Made by a program: the position numbers and the translations under genes. Below the pieces are notes generated by a model. That model was not told where the DNA came from. It did no database searches and worked only from the letters and a program-made list of their open reading frames with translations. Shown here piece by piece: positions 25,562 to 34,700 of a DNA stretch of 35,585 nt. Source of the DNA: Bacteroidales bacterium (GTDB lineage: Bacteria; Bacteroidota; Bacteroidia; Bacteroidales; PUMT01); the NCBI GenBank assembly GCA_007123885.1, contig SLGC01000098.1, positions 1-35,585 of the forward strand. The letters are read 5' to 3'. The number at the start of each line of letters is the position of its first letter. The stretch's first letter is position 1.

Positions 25562-26959
25562 TTACTCTGTTACAACTATAAACTTGTAAACACATGCTCT
25601 TTGCTGCCCGGATGAAGTACCGGGCAGGGGCAGCATACCGAGCCTTACCTGGTATGTACCCGGTTCGGCATAGGAATGGGTTATAGTTTCACCTTCATAT
25701 TTTGCCCCGTCGCCTGTTTCCCAGTAAAATCCCTCTTTGTCAAAATCCTTTATGTATGATTCAGATGCATCCAGGATAAATGACCTGCCTGCTCTTACCG
25801 TATCGGGCGCATGGATATATGGCTGCTGTATCCTTTCAATGGTAAATCTGTATTCAGCTACATTGTATTGCATTTCACCCGTTACCAGATCCAAAACGTT
25901 CAGCCTGATAATATAGGTGCCTGTATCCTTGAAACAATGATCTGCCTCCAGTCCCCTGATAATCGTGCCATCTCCCATATCCCACTGGAAATAAAAAAGG
26001 GTGGTGTCCACTGCCTCACCTCTTTGTTCGTAAAATTCATAGCAGAGTTCAGGTTCCTGTATGCTGCTGCACTGTGTAAACAGGGGAAAAGTAGAAATAA
26101 AGGAGTAGATATTATCGGTACCTTCCCTGTTTGAAGAAAAGTAGCCTTTGCCAAGATCCCCCTCTGCTATGAAACCAAACTCATCAGCCTCTGAATTTAT
26201 TGGTTTGGGAAGCCTTACAGGCTTCATCCATCCGCTGCTGCCGGGACTGCTGAAATACAGGTCAAGACGGCTGTTATTGTTATCGGAGGAAAAGTAGATG
26301 CGTCCGCCGGGATGTATATATGGAAATACCTCATCGCCCGGGGAGTTTATAATTTCTCCCAGATTTTCAGGAACCGACCACCTGTTGCCTTCCAGGCGGG
26401 ACATGTAGATATCCATTCCTCCGAATCCCCCCGGCATGTCGCTGGCGAAGAAAAGTATTCTGCCATCGGCGCTTATGCTGGGGTGGGTAAGGTTATAATT
26501 GTCATTATTCCACGGGAATGGTCTTATATTTACCCACTGACCGTTTGCATTGTCTGCCATGAAAATTCCCAGCGTGGATTTTTCATATCGTCTGCCGGGC
26601 AGATTTCTGGTGAAAAAGACCATCGACCCGTCGGCCGAAAAACTTACCGGACCGTCATGGTAATTACTTTGCAGGCTTTTAGAAAAAAGCCTGGGATTCC
26701 TCCAGTTGTCCAATCTACTTTGGTCAGTGTAAAAGATGTTAAACAGATTTTCGTCTTCCCTGGTCATTCTTGTAATAAGGAAGCCGGTACGCTGATTGGA
26801 AGTATAAACCAGTCCCCCGTCATAATAAGCCGGTGCAAATTCATCGTACCGGTCGCTAGTAAAAGGCAGCCGGCTGATCTCATAAAAACTGCGGTTCTGT
26901 GCCACCAGTCCGGCAATGTGGACAGAATAGATTACAAATATGAAATATAATACTCTCAT
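25562..26959 (-). CDS. PD40 beta-propeller protein with two C-terminal PKD domains
   Basis: A secreted 465-residue protein. The signal peptide (MRVLYFIFVIYSVHIAGLVA) precedes WD40-like/PD40 propeller blades (VSFSADGSMVFFTRN, ISADGRILFFASDMPGGFGGMDIY, IHPGGRIYFSSDNNN; about 20-290). Two PKD domains follow (FQWDMGDGTIIRGLEADHCFKDTGTYIIRLNV and FYWETGDGAKYEGETITHSYAEPGTYQVRLGM; about 320-460). It resembles the propeller part of PorE-type type IX proteins but lacks their OmpA domain. It starts 3 bp after the PorP/SprF stop and is the last gene of that operon. A structural or scaffolding role with PorP/SprF and the large cargo is likely but inferred. No type IX sorting tail is present. Confidence 0.88.
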   Translation of the reverse strand: MRVLYFIFVIYSVHIAGLVAQNRSFYEISRLPFTSDRYDEFAPAYYDGGLVYTSNQRTGFLITRMTREDENLFNIFYTDQSRLDNWRNPRLFSKSLQSNYHDGPVSFSADGSMVFFTRNLPGRRYEKSTLGIFMADNANGQWVNIRPFPWNNDNYNLTHPSISADGRILFFASDMPGGFGGMDIYMSRLEGNRWSVPENLGEIINSPGDEVFPYIHPGGRIYFSSDNNNSRLDLYFSSPGSSGWMKPVRLPKPINSEADEFGFIAEGDLGKGYFSSNREGTDNIYSFISTFPLFTQCSSIQEPELCYEFYEQRGEAVDTTLFYFQWDMGDGTIIRGLEADHCFKDTGTYIIRLNVLDLVTGEMQYNVAEYRFTIERIQQPYIHAPDTVRAGRSFILDASESYIKDFDKEGFYWETGDGAKYEGETITHSYAEPGTYQVRLGMLPLPGTSSGQQRACVYKFIVVTE

Positions 26960-26962
26960 TAT

Positions 26963-27877
26963 TTAAAAGTAACGCGGATTAACAACATTTACCCTGAACC
27001 TGAAATCATAGATCAGGGTTATTTCATGAGAACCATTGTTGAATTTGTTAAGCTGACCAAGTGAATAATCATATGTATAGCCTATCCTGAGCCTGTCGCT
27101 TATTTGTATCTTGAAAAGGCCGACCATGGAATCTTCCAGCCTGTATGATGCCCCTATCCATATGAGATCTGCCAGGATAAAAGAGAGGTTTGCATCGAGC
27201 TGCAGGGGATTTTTCTCACTGTACTTTAAAAGAAAGCTTGGTTTAACCTTGAACGGGCCCCGGCCGGCAACAAACCCGCCGCTGATCAGATAATTATAAT
27301 TGCTCATATCATGATAGAGGACAGCTTTGGAATTCCTGGTGCTGTCGCTCAGGAAAAATGGAACGGATGCTCCAAGAAAGAAACGGGATGTATAATAGTA
27401 AATTCCAAAACCAAAATTCGGAAGCATATCACTGGATCCGGGGTCAGAAAAAACAACATCTCCCGGGTCGTGCAATGAAAGTCTGCTCCAGTTCATATTC
27501 CTGTTAATGCCCCCCGCCTTAAGCCCAAGGGACAGTCTCCCTCCTGCAACGGGTATTCTGTATGCATAATTAAGATAAAGGCTGGTATTGTTTCTTACGT
27601 CGATCTGTTCATTATGAAGAAAGATCCCAAGGGCGACATTTTCATTCTTCATTGGAGTATGGGCACTCAGTGTTTGGGACACGGGTGCTCCATCAAATCC
27701 TACCCACTGGTTTCTGTATCCTATCGTTATGTTGAAGACATCACGGCTTCCGGCATAGGCCGGATTAAGGGCAAGTCCATTGAGCATATACTGGCTGTAT
27801 ACGGGAAAAAGATGCTGGGAACCTGCATCTGTGAACAGTAGTAATGGTAATGACAGTATTATAAGAAGCTTTCTCAA
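26963..27877 (-). CDS. Type IX secretion system PorP/SprF family outer-membrane protein
   Basis: A 304-residue outer-membrane beta-barrel of the PorP/SprF family, whose members are needed to secrete or attach partner cargo with type B C-terminal domains. After the signal peptide (RKLLIILSLPLLLFTDAGS) comes the hallmark HLFPVYSQYMLNGLALNPAYAGSRD, then VGFDGAPVSQTLSAHTP and alternating strands to FRFRVNVVNPRYF. The only usable start is TTG at 27877, because a stop (TAA) lies a few codons upstream in frame and the first internal Met is already past the signal peptide. It is 5 bp after the cargo gene and 3 bp before the PKD-propeller gene. Confidence 0.93.
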   Translation of the reverse strand: MRKLLIILSLPLLLFTDAGSQHLFPVYSQYMLNGLALNPAYAGSRDVFNITIGYRNQWVGFDGAPVSQTLSAHTPMKNENVALGIFLHNEQIDVRNNTSLYLNYAYRIPVAGGRLSLGLKAGGINRNMNWSRLSLHDPGDVVFSDPGSSDMLPNFGFGIYYYTSRFFLGASVPFFLSDSTRNSKAVLYHDMSNYNYLISGGFVAGRGPFKVKPSFLLKYSEKNPLQLDANLSFILADLIWIGASYRLEDSMVGLFKIQISDRLRIGYTYDYSLGQLNKFNNGSHEITLIYDFRFRVNVVNPRYF

Positions 27878-27882
27878 TGTCC

Positions 27883-30800
27883 CTAACGTTTTATTATGAT
27901 AAAGCCTTTATATGAATAGCTGTTATCAACATTTAAAATAAAATAATATGTGTCTTCCGGTAATGGTTCGCCATTGTAGTTTCTTCCATCCCAGTCATTA
28001 CGGTAATCCTGAGTCTTGTAAACTACATTTCCCTGCCGGTTGAAAACGGTTATTTCGTTGAACCGGGAATTTTCCAGTCCGCTGATAATGAAACTGTCAT
28101 TCAAACCACTGTTGTTGGGTGAAAATGCATTTGGTATCTGCAGGTCATTCACTGTTATTGTAACCAGGTCGGAAACCGGTTCGCATACGCCGTTATAAAC
28201 TGTCCACCGTAAAATGTTTTCGCCAAATCCCAATCCGGTCAGGAAAGTTTCCGGGTCATCAGGGAAAATTATATTTCCGCTTCCTGCAACAATTTCCCAG
28301 ATCCCGTATGATGACGGCATATGTTCGGGAAGCATGGCAGCCATATGTGTTTCAAAAACAAAGCTGAGATCCTGATCAGTACCGCTGATGGCTTTTTCCG
28401 GCTGTTCGAAAAATGTCACTGAAATTTCTGCATTTGCAGCACATTTCCAGTTCGTTTCTGTCCACCGGAAAGTATGGGTTCCGAAGGAAGATACCGTGGC
28501 AGCCGGATCAGAAGTATTTTCATGGGGAATAAAAATGGTTTCAGGTAAGGATGATTCCCAGTTTCCCCGGCCAATGCTCGGTGTCGCATTCAACTGGATC
28601 CGGGGTCCGCAGATTTCAATGTCGTATCCCGGATCCGGCACCGGGTAACCATACACCCTGATAGTTGCTGCACCACCCAGATTTTCATCAGGTGCCCGGC
28701 AGCCAAAACCATCAACAAGCGACACCAGCTGATAGTTATATGTTATGGAATCATCTGAGGCCGGGGTAAGGGATATGCTGTATTCAGCTGAGTTAATGTT
28801 GCCGGCTGAAAATTCATTGTTTCCATCCGAAAAGACAATATTCCAGTCTCCCTGCCCGCTTAGCAGGAAGGATAATTCGCTTTGACTGCCCGTGCATATG
28901 GTATCATGCGATTCCATCAGTTGGGCATATGAGAAAGGATGGAATTTGACAGAAACAAAATCGCTTGTATCCTTACAGGCATCACCTGATCCGCTGAATA
29001 TGATCCTTCTGAAGAAGGTCGTATCAGACAGGGGAGGTGAGAGGTAATCCTTTTGGTCTGATCCACCTTCTGCTGTTGCCCACATATCGTCTCCACCGGA
29101 TAATTCCCATGTATAATTAAAAATCCCATCTCCGCCGGAAGGCTCAGAACCTGTGAATAGTTCGGGTTGAGTCAGATAACAGATAATCTGGCTTCCGGAA
29201 ATGTCGTTGCCTGAAATTGGGGGCAGCACAAAAACTGTATAAGTGGAGCTTGTATCGGCACATTCTCCCGATTCTACTGTTCTTCTGAAATTGGAAGTGG
29301 CGAATAGCCGGTCAGGGGCATGCGAGGGATCATAATTGCCTGCAATAATTTCCCAGCTGCCATCAGATCTTGATTCCCACATGAAATTATATGTTCCGGT
29401 TCCGAGTCCCCCGGCCGGTTCCTCCGGTGCAACTATGGGCAGCGGGATATCGCCATGGCATATTGTCTGGTCCTGTCCGAGATAATTGTTCCTGATTGAA
29501 GGGTGAACATTTACCGGTACAATATTCGAGCTGTCGATACAGACTCCCGAAGTTGCTATCCGACTGTACCAGGTCGTATCATAAAGGGGGGGCGGATTAT
29601 AATTCAATTGGCTGTTGACATCAACAGCTTCTGTCCACGGCTCAGAAACTCTATTCTGTATCCATAAATAGCTGAAATCGCCTGTGCCCCCTTCTGTGAG
29701 CGGGGGACCGGTAATTTCAGCCGGTGTAGACCCTTCGCAAATTGTTTGATGATCTGAAATAATATTACCCTCTATCTTTGGCTGTATAACTATGGTAATT
29801 ATGTTGCTTGTATCGATTACCGGATCAGGGTCCTGATCAGTAACCACCCTTATAAAATCAGTGGTTTCATAAAGGATCTCCGGCTGATAATCCTTTCCGG
29901 CTGCTCCGTCGATCGGCGACCACACGTCACCTCCGTTTCTTTTCGACCATGAATAAATGTATTCAGGCCGGCCGCCTCTTGGCTGGGTTCCCTCCAGGAT
30001 ATCGGGCGCGGTTTCCTCGCATATAGTATACCGTTCAGTTCTTATGCCATTGAAAAGCAGGCCGTTCAGCAATATTTCAAGCTCTTCGATCTCCGCTCCG
30101 GGTCCCCCGGTTGTTGAGCCGAACGGATCGTTCTGCCGGAGATTTGTACCGCTTGCCCCGGGCCCCAGAGAGAGGCTGATTGAGGGGGACAGACTTTCTC
30201 CCGAATGGATCACACTGCCGCCGCCACCGCCACCACCGGCTCCTGCTTTTTCAGCATGATCCACATCGCCTCCTTTTCCGCCTTTGGCTGATATATTGAC
30301 AGTGCCATGATAATGGTCTATTGATGCAACAATGGTACCTCCTCCGCCACCTCCTCCAGCTCCGGCAGTTGAGGGAGTGAGTACCGATACTCCGTCGGCA
30401 TAGATGCCGTATCCGTCGGTGCTTTCCAGATGATTTGCAATAATAATTACCAGACCTCCGCCATTTCCTCCCGGTGTTGCCGTCCTTTCTTCAAAGCCGG
30501 TTGACCCCCCGCCTCCTCCTCCCATAAAAAAACGGTTTAAAAATAATCCGCCGGCATCAAATAAATGATCTACCAGCCAGTATCCTCCATATCCTCCCGG
30601 TTCTTCCTCACTGACAAGATCAGGGCAACTTTCAGATTCCCTTCCACCAAATCCTCCGGATCCTGAATTTGAACCTCCGCCTCCCCCTGCAAAGCGGCCG
30701 TTCCCCCCGCCCCCGCCGGTGGCCATCCTGCCCCTGCCGTGTACGATAACATTTTCGACAGACAATGTGTCTTCTCCTTCCAGATACCACGTAACAGGGC

Positions 30801-31467
30801 CCTCGCCCTTTTTGCCGGCTTTATCGGATCCTGCAGGGAATGAAAAGTTTTCATATGTGTCAGGATCACTTACGGCACATTCGTTATCAAGGCGCATGAC
30901 GGGTATACCTCCCCGAAAACCTGTTCCAGAAAGATCTATATTGGCTTCAAGCCTGAGAGTATTAGTAGCTATAAGGGCCAGGACACCCCCTGTTACCCCA
31001 TCCCAGGCTTTTGCTTCCAGGGTGCCGGTAACTGTTGCAGATTCATAGCCCCTCACTCTTACCAGCTGGACGGTTTCAACGGAAGTGTAACTGTTAATCA
31101 GCTCTCTGGTAAAAGTAACAGTTTTACCGCTTATGTCGCTTATCAGCAGGAACTCATAATTCCCCGCATCATTGATATCCTGTTGCCTGCCGTAATATTC
31201 CGGCGGAGATGTTTCTATGCTGAACCCCTTCATCTGGATCAACAATACGGTATCACCGGGATGAAAAAATTCAGGATCGGTGACTGTTACAGAATTGACG
31301 TCTACAATAGATTCAACTGCCGAATAATTATTTATTATTCCTGAAATTTCAGTTTGACCATAAACAGTCGCTTTGGATATAATTAAACCAATCATAAACA
31401 ACATGAGAAAAATGCAGGGAGCTTTTTGTCCTTTCCGGGGAAGGCCGATATTGTTAGAATCTATCAA
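27883..31467 (-). CDS. Large surface protein with glycine-rich domain, Ig-like repeats and type B T9SS C-terminal domain
   Basis: A 1194-residue predicted type IX cargo. The N-terminal signal (APCIFLMLFMIGLIISKATVYG) follows a basic stretch. A beta-rich domain and a glycine-rich block (about 250-420) with runs of five to seven Gly come next. About four Ig-like repeats of about 90-95 residues follow, each beginning near TICEGS/TICHGD/IICYLT and containing YxWxxR patterns and a Cys-Asp-Thr-Ser step. The C-terminus (LQIPNAFSPNNSGLNDSFII, then EITVFNRQGNVVYKT and DWDGRNYNGEPLPEDTYYFIL) is the gliding-motility-associated CHU_C/TIGR04131 domain. The start is TTG 31467, since an in-frame stop lies four codons upstream and the next Met would remove the basic leader. 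It is the first gene of the operon. Confidence 0.9.
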   Translation of the reverse strand: MIDSNNIGLPRKGQKAPCIFLMLFMIGLIISKATVYGQTEISGIINNYSAVESIVDVNSVTVTDPEFFHPGDTVLLIQMKGFSIETSPPEYYGRQQDINDAGNYEFLLISDISGKTVTFTRELINSYTSVETVQLVRVRGYESATVTGTLEAKAWDGVTGGVLALIATNTLRLEANIDLSGTGFRGGIPVMRLDNECAVSDPDTYENFSFPAGSDKAGKKGEGPVTWYLEGEDTLSVENVIVHGRGRMATGGGGGNGRFAGGGGGSNSGSGGFGGRESESCPDLVSEEEPGGYGGYWLVDHLFDAGGLFLNRFFMGGGGGGSTGFEERTATPGGNGGGLVIIIANHLESTDGYGIYADGVSVLTPSTAGAGGGGGGGTIVASIDHYHGTVNISAKGGKGGDVDHAEKAGAGGGGGGGSVIHSGESLSPSISLSLGPGASGTNLRQNDPFGSTTGGPGAEIEELEILLNGLLFNGIRTERYTICEETAPDILEGTQPRGGRPEYIYSWSKRNGGDVWSPIDGAAGKDYQPEILYETTDFIRVVTDQDPDPVIDTSNIITIVIQPKIEGNIISDHQTICEGSTPAEITGPPLTEGGTGDFSYLWIQNRVSEPWTEAVDVNSQLNYNPPPLYDTTWYSRIATSGVCIDSSNIVPVNVHPSIRNNYLGQDQTICHGDIPLPIVAPEEPAGGLGTGTYNFMWESRSDGSWEIIAGNYDPSHAPDRLFATSNFRRTVESGECADTSSTYTVFVLPPISGNDISGSQIICYLTQPELFTGSEPSGGDGIFNYTWELSGGDDMWATAEGGSDQKDYLSPPLSDTTFFRRIIFSGSGDACKDTSDFVSVKFHPFSYAQLMESHDTICTGSQSELSFLLSGQGDWNIVFSDGNNEFSAGNINSAEYSISLTPASDDSITYNYQLVSLVDGFGCRAPDENLGGAATIRVYGYPVPDPGYDIEICGPRIQLNATPSIGRGNWESSLPETIFIPHENTSDPAATVSSFGTHTFRWTETNWKCAANAEISVTFFEQPEKAISGTDQDLSFVFETHMAAMLPEHMPSSYGIWEIVAGSGNIIFPDDPETFLTGLGFGENILRWTVYNGVCEPVSDLVTITVNDLQIPNAFSPNNSGLNDSFIISGLENSRFNEITVFNRQGNVVYKTQDYRNDWDGRNYNGEPLPEDTYYFILNVDNSYSYKGFIIIKR
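30210..30720 (-). repeat. Polyglycine-coding segment of the surface protein
   Basis: This segment holds several GGN-rich runs (plus-strand ccgccaccgcca-type and cctcctcct-type) encoding GGGGG to GGGGGGG clusters. They are separated by ordinary sequence at intervals of about 30-50 residues. It is not a simple tandem array, and codons vary, which argues for selection at the protein level. Confidence 0.7.
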
Positions 31468-31553
31468 TGTTCCGTTTGGTTAATTGAATCCGGGCATACT
31501 GATTTACCGGATATTTGACAATCCATAAATACATTAACCTGTGCCCAAAAAAA

Positions 31554-31561
31554 CAAATATA
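31554..31561 (-). promoter_or_regulatory. Candidate -7 box for the surface-protein operon
   Basis: The plus strand caaatata is TATATTTG on the minus strand, an exact TAnnTTTG match, 87 bp upstream of the TTG start. It implies a leader of about 80 nt. No exact -33 element is seen. Confidence 0.45.
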
Positions 31562-31664
31562 GCAATAGTTTGAATACAGGAAACATATGAAGATTTTATT
31601 GAGCGCTCCAGGCCTGTTCTCATCCGGTTTATACGTACTTTGGGGTACCAGGTTTCAGAACATT

Positions 31665-31672
31665 CAAATATA
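31665..31672 (-). promoter_or_regulatory. Second candidate -7 box upstream of the surface-protein operon
   Basis: This is another exact TATATTTG on the minus strand (plus-strand caaatata), 111 bp further upstream than the first. It would give a leader near 190 nt. One of the two may be inactive. Confidence 0.28.
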
Positions 31673-31769
31673 CATGACAATTTTTATCCGAAAATACACA
31701 CAGACGGATGAAAAAAATTGACTTCGTCGATTACATATGCTGTGCATTGTGTTTTTCCCGGAAGGAGCA

Positions 31770-34700
31770 TTAATTTGCAGATTGTATGCCGGCATACGGG
31801 ATCCTGAAAAAGAAGCAGCTGCCTTTTCCATACTGGCTTGTAAAGCCGACGCTACCTCCATTTTGCTCAACTATGCTTTTGACAATAGCCAGACCCAGTC
31901 CCGTTCCTCCTGATTTGGTGGTAAAATAGGGAGTAAACATTTTCTTCCTGATCTCTTCAGGTACTCCCGTTCCGTTGTCATATATCTTAACCAGCACCAT
32001 TTCCTTTTCCCTTATCAGGTCAATGGTTATTTTCCCTTTTCTTTCAGGGGGAATTGACTGGACCGAGTTTTTTAGCAGATTAATAAAGATCCGGTTCAGC
32101 TGTATTTTGTCAGCTGCTACCGGAACATTTTCTATGCCATTTACATTTACAAATATTTCAATGTTCTCATTATTGGAAAACAGACCTGCAACATTTGTAA
32201 TTGCACTGACAATATTTGCATTGGAAGTTGTAGGTCTGGGCATCCTGGCGAAATCGGAAAAAGCTGAGGCTATAGATGAAAGATGGTCTATCTGTTCTAT
32301 CAGGTTACGTGTGGTTTTCTTGAATATTTCATCCCAGTTATCAACTTTATCTTCCCATGATCTTTGCAGATGTTGAATACTTAATTTCATAGGAGTCAGC
32401 GGGTTTTTTATCTCATGCGCTATCTGTTTTGCCATTTCCCGCCATGCACTTTCCCGCTCTGATCTGGCCAGCAGTTCTGCACTGTTTTCAAGTTCACCCA
32501 CCATTCTGTTATATTCCCTGATCAGGTTCCCTATTTCATCATCACCCTCATAATCAATCTGTTCATTTGACCTGCCAATTGAAAGTTTTCGCAGCTTGTT
32601 CTGTATAAGCCTGAGAGGCTTTGTTATGGTATTTGAAACTACAACAGCAATAAATACTGTTATCAGAATGAGAATAGCATATATGTTGACAACTGCAACC
32701 ACAAGAGTATAAATCTCCATTTGCAGGATGGATTGTCTTGTAAAATAGGGAAGGTTAATATATGAAAGCAGCTCATTTTCAGCATTTATAAGAGGCACAT
32801 ATGCCGAAAGGTAGGAAAGGTTACCTATAGATTCCCTGTGTACAAACCTTACACTGTTATTAAAAAGCATTGCTGAATATGCCTGTGGATTCATTTGTTC
32901 TCCTATCAGGTTCAGTTCAAAGACTTCCGGGCGGGATGAGGCATACAAAAATCCATCAGGATCGTACAGGTTTATATCGGTATAAAAGATATTTGACAGT
33001 TGTATCAGCATACCGGTAATATCATCCCTGATTTCAGGATCAAGTTGCCTCTCCATACCAAGATTATATTCCATATCTATCAGCACAGACTGTATCTTTT
33101 CGCTTATATTTTCATATTGCTGATCCTCAAACTGCCTGATAGTATAATAGATAGTTCCTACGCCAATAATGATAAGGGAAAGCAGCAGCACACCGATCAT
33201 GGAAATTTTGATCTTATTCTTGAAATCAATTCGCCATCTCCTGATATCCAGGGGGTATTTACAAACCAGAAGTCCGAGACTGTAAAGCAGGTAAAAAAAT
33301 ACGAAACTGTATGAGAATGAGGTAATAAGGTTAAAGGTTGTGAATTTGGGTTTACTCAGTATGATCAGATTTTCATGATCAACCTGATAAGCAAGATGCT
33401 TGTATCCTTCTTTCTCGAAAAAATCAATTACCACGTCGGATTCCCTGTCATTCTCCATTACCAGGGGATAGGAATAATATCCGGACCTGGTTATCAATCT
33501 GTCATTAATATATTTGGCATATGAGTAATCATTAATGATCTGGTTGCGGATAAATGTCCCTTCAATAAGCAGTTCGGGAAAACCTAGCTGGGTATCCATT
33601 ATTTTGCTGTCAAGCGAAATGAATATCCTTTTTTCATATGGATACTGCTCGAGTTCATACACAATTATTCCAAGATAACTTATTCTTCCGATCAGGTTAT
33701 CAAGAAAATAAAAACCCGAACCCGGAGAAACCGGTATGCCAAATTCTTCAGCCATATCATAAAAGAAGGAATAGCAGTCCACCAGCTCATCTACGTCGGC
33801 AAGATGAAGATCTGTAAGGTCATGGCAGGATGCAACCTGAAGGTCATATTTCCTGAAATACCCGCTGAAATGGTTGCTTCTTAGATAGTTATAAAGATCG
33901 TAGTCATCGTGAAGGTGTGATTGCAGCATGTAATGGATCACTTTATCTGACAGGAGGTTATCCTGGATTTCGTGCATCAGGAACTCGGCAACCTGATCAC
34001 GCTCATTTGCCAGGTTGACAGCAATTACCTGCATTATGTTTTTTTCCTTTTCCCTGCTTTTTTTTGTAATAAAGGCAAGGGTGAACATGGAGATCAGGAA
34101 AACAAGGAATACCTGGAATGAATAGGAATATCTGTACCGGAAATATCTTATACCTGCAATTGTTCCTGTAATCAAAATGAAAAAGAGAATGGCATATACC
34201 GATATCGGGTTTTCAAAAGCTATGTATGTCAGGATCCCTGCTGCAAATGAAAGCAAAAACAGGGAAATGAAACTTCTAAGTCCAAGCAGGGTTGAGGAAA
34301 TAGAAACTATCTTGTCTGCCAGAAGAACCAGTGATGCCAGCAGCATTGCAAGGATTAAATATGCAATAAGGCTGAACTGATTGAGATGGACAAAATTATA
34401 TACTTCAAGTTGAATATTTGAATTGAAGATCAGCCCGGAAAACATGTTATGGAAAAAAAACATAAAACCTACAAGGATCAGGTTTAAAAAAACAACCGTC
34501 AATACCCGCACAGACCCGGGGGAGTTGATTATTCTGGTTGGCAACCTGAAATGAGCAGAAAAACAGGCTGTTGCAAAAAGAATAAATGCTGAGTTAATAA
34601 GAAAATCTCCCAGTGATGGAAAAAGGGATGATTTTGCATAATGCTGGGGCTGGAACAGGGAGTAGCTTTTAAAAATCCGGGGAACATCTGCTTCAAGCAT

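Larger units (their letters stand above)
31468..31769. other. 302-bp spacer upstream of the surface-protein operon
   Basis: No gene is supported here. It carries two TATATTTG boxes on the minus strand that can serve the surface-protein operon. Between the boxes and the kinase gene end I see no clear terminator. The ORF-track frame at 31664-31870 is a shadow of the kinase C-terminus plus spacer. Confidence 0.6.

Noticed and set aside
29957-31048. Plus- and minus-strand alternative ORFs of 99-109 aa across the glycine-rich region
   Set aside because: GC-rich Gly codons suppress stop codons in other frames. The 1194-aa frame has a signal sequence, repeats and a known C-terminal domain.
31664-31870. 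Minus-strand 68-aa ORF between kinase and surface-protein operon
   Set aside because: It overlaps the kinase C-terminus in another frame and has no protein-family features.
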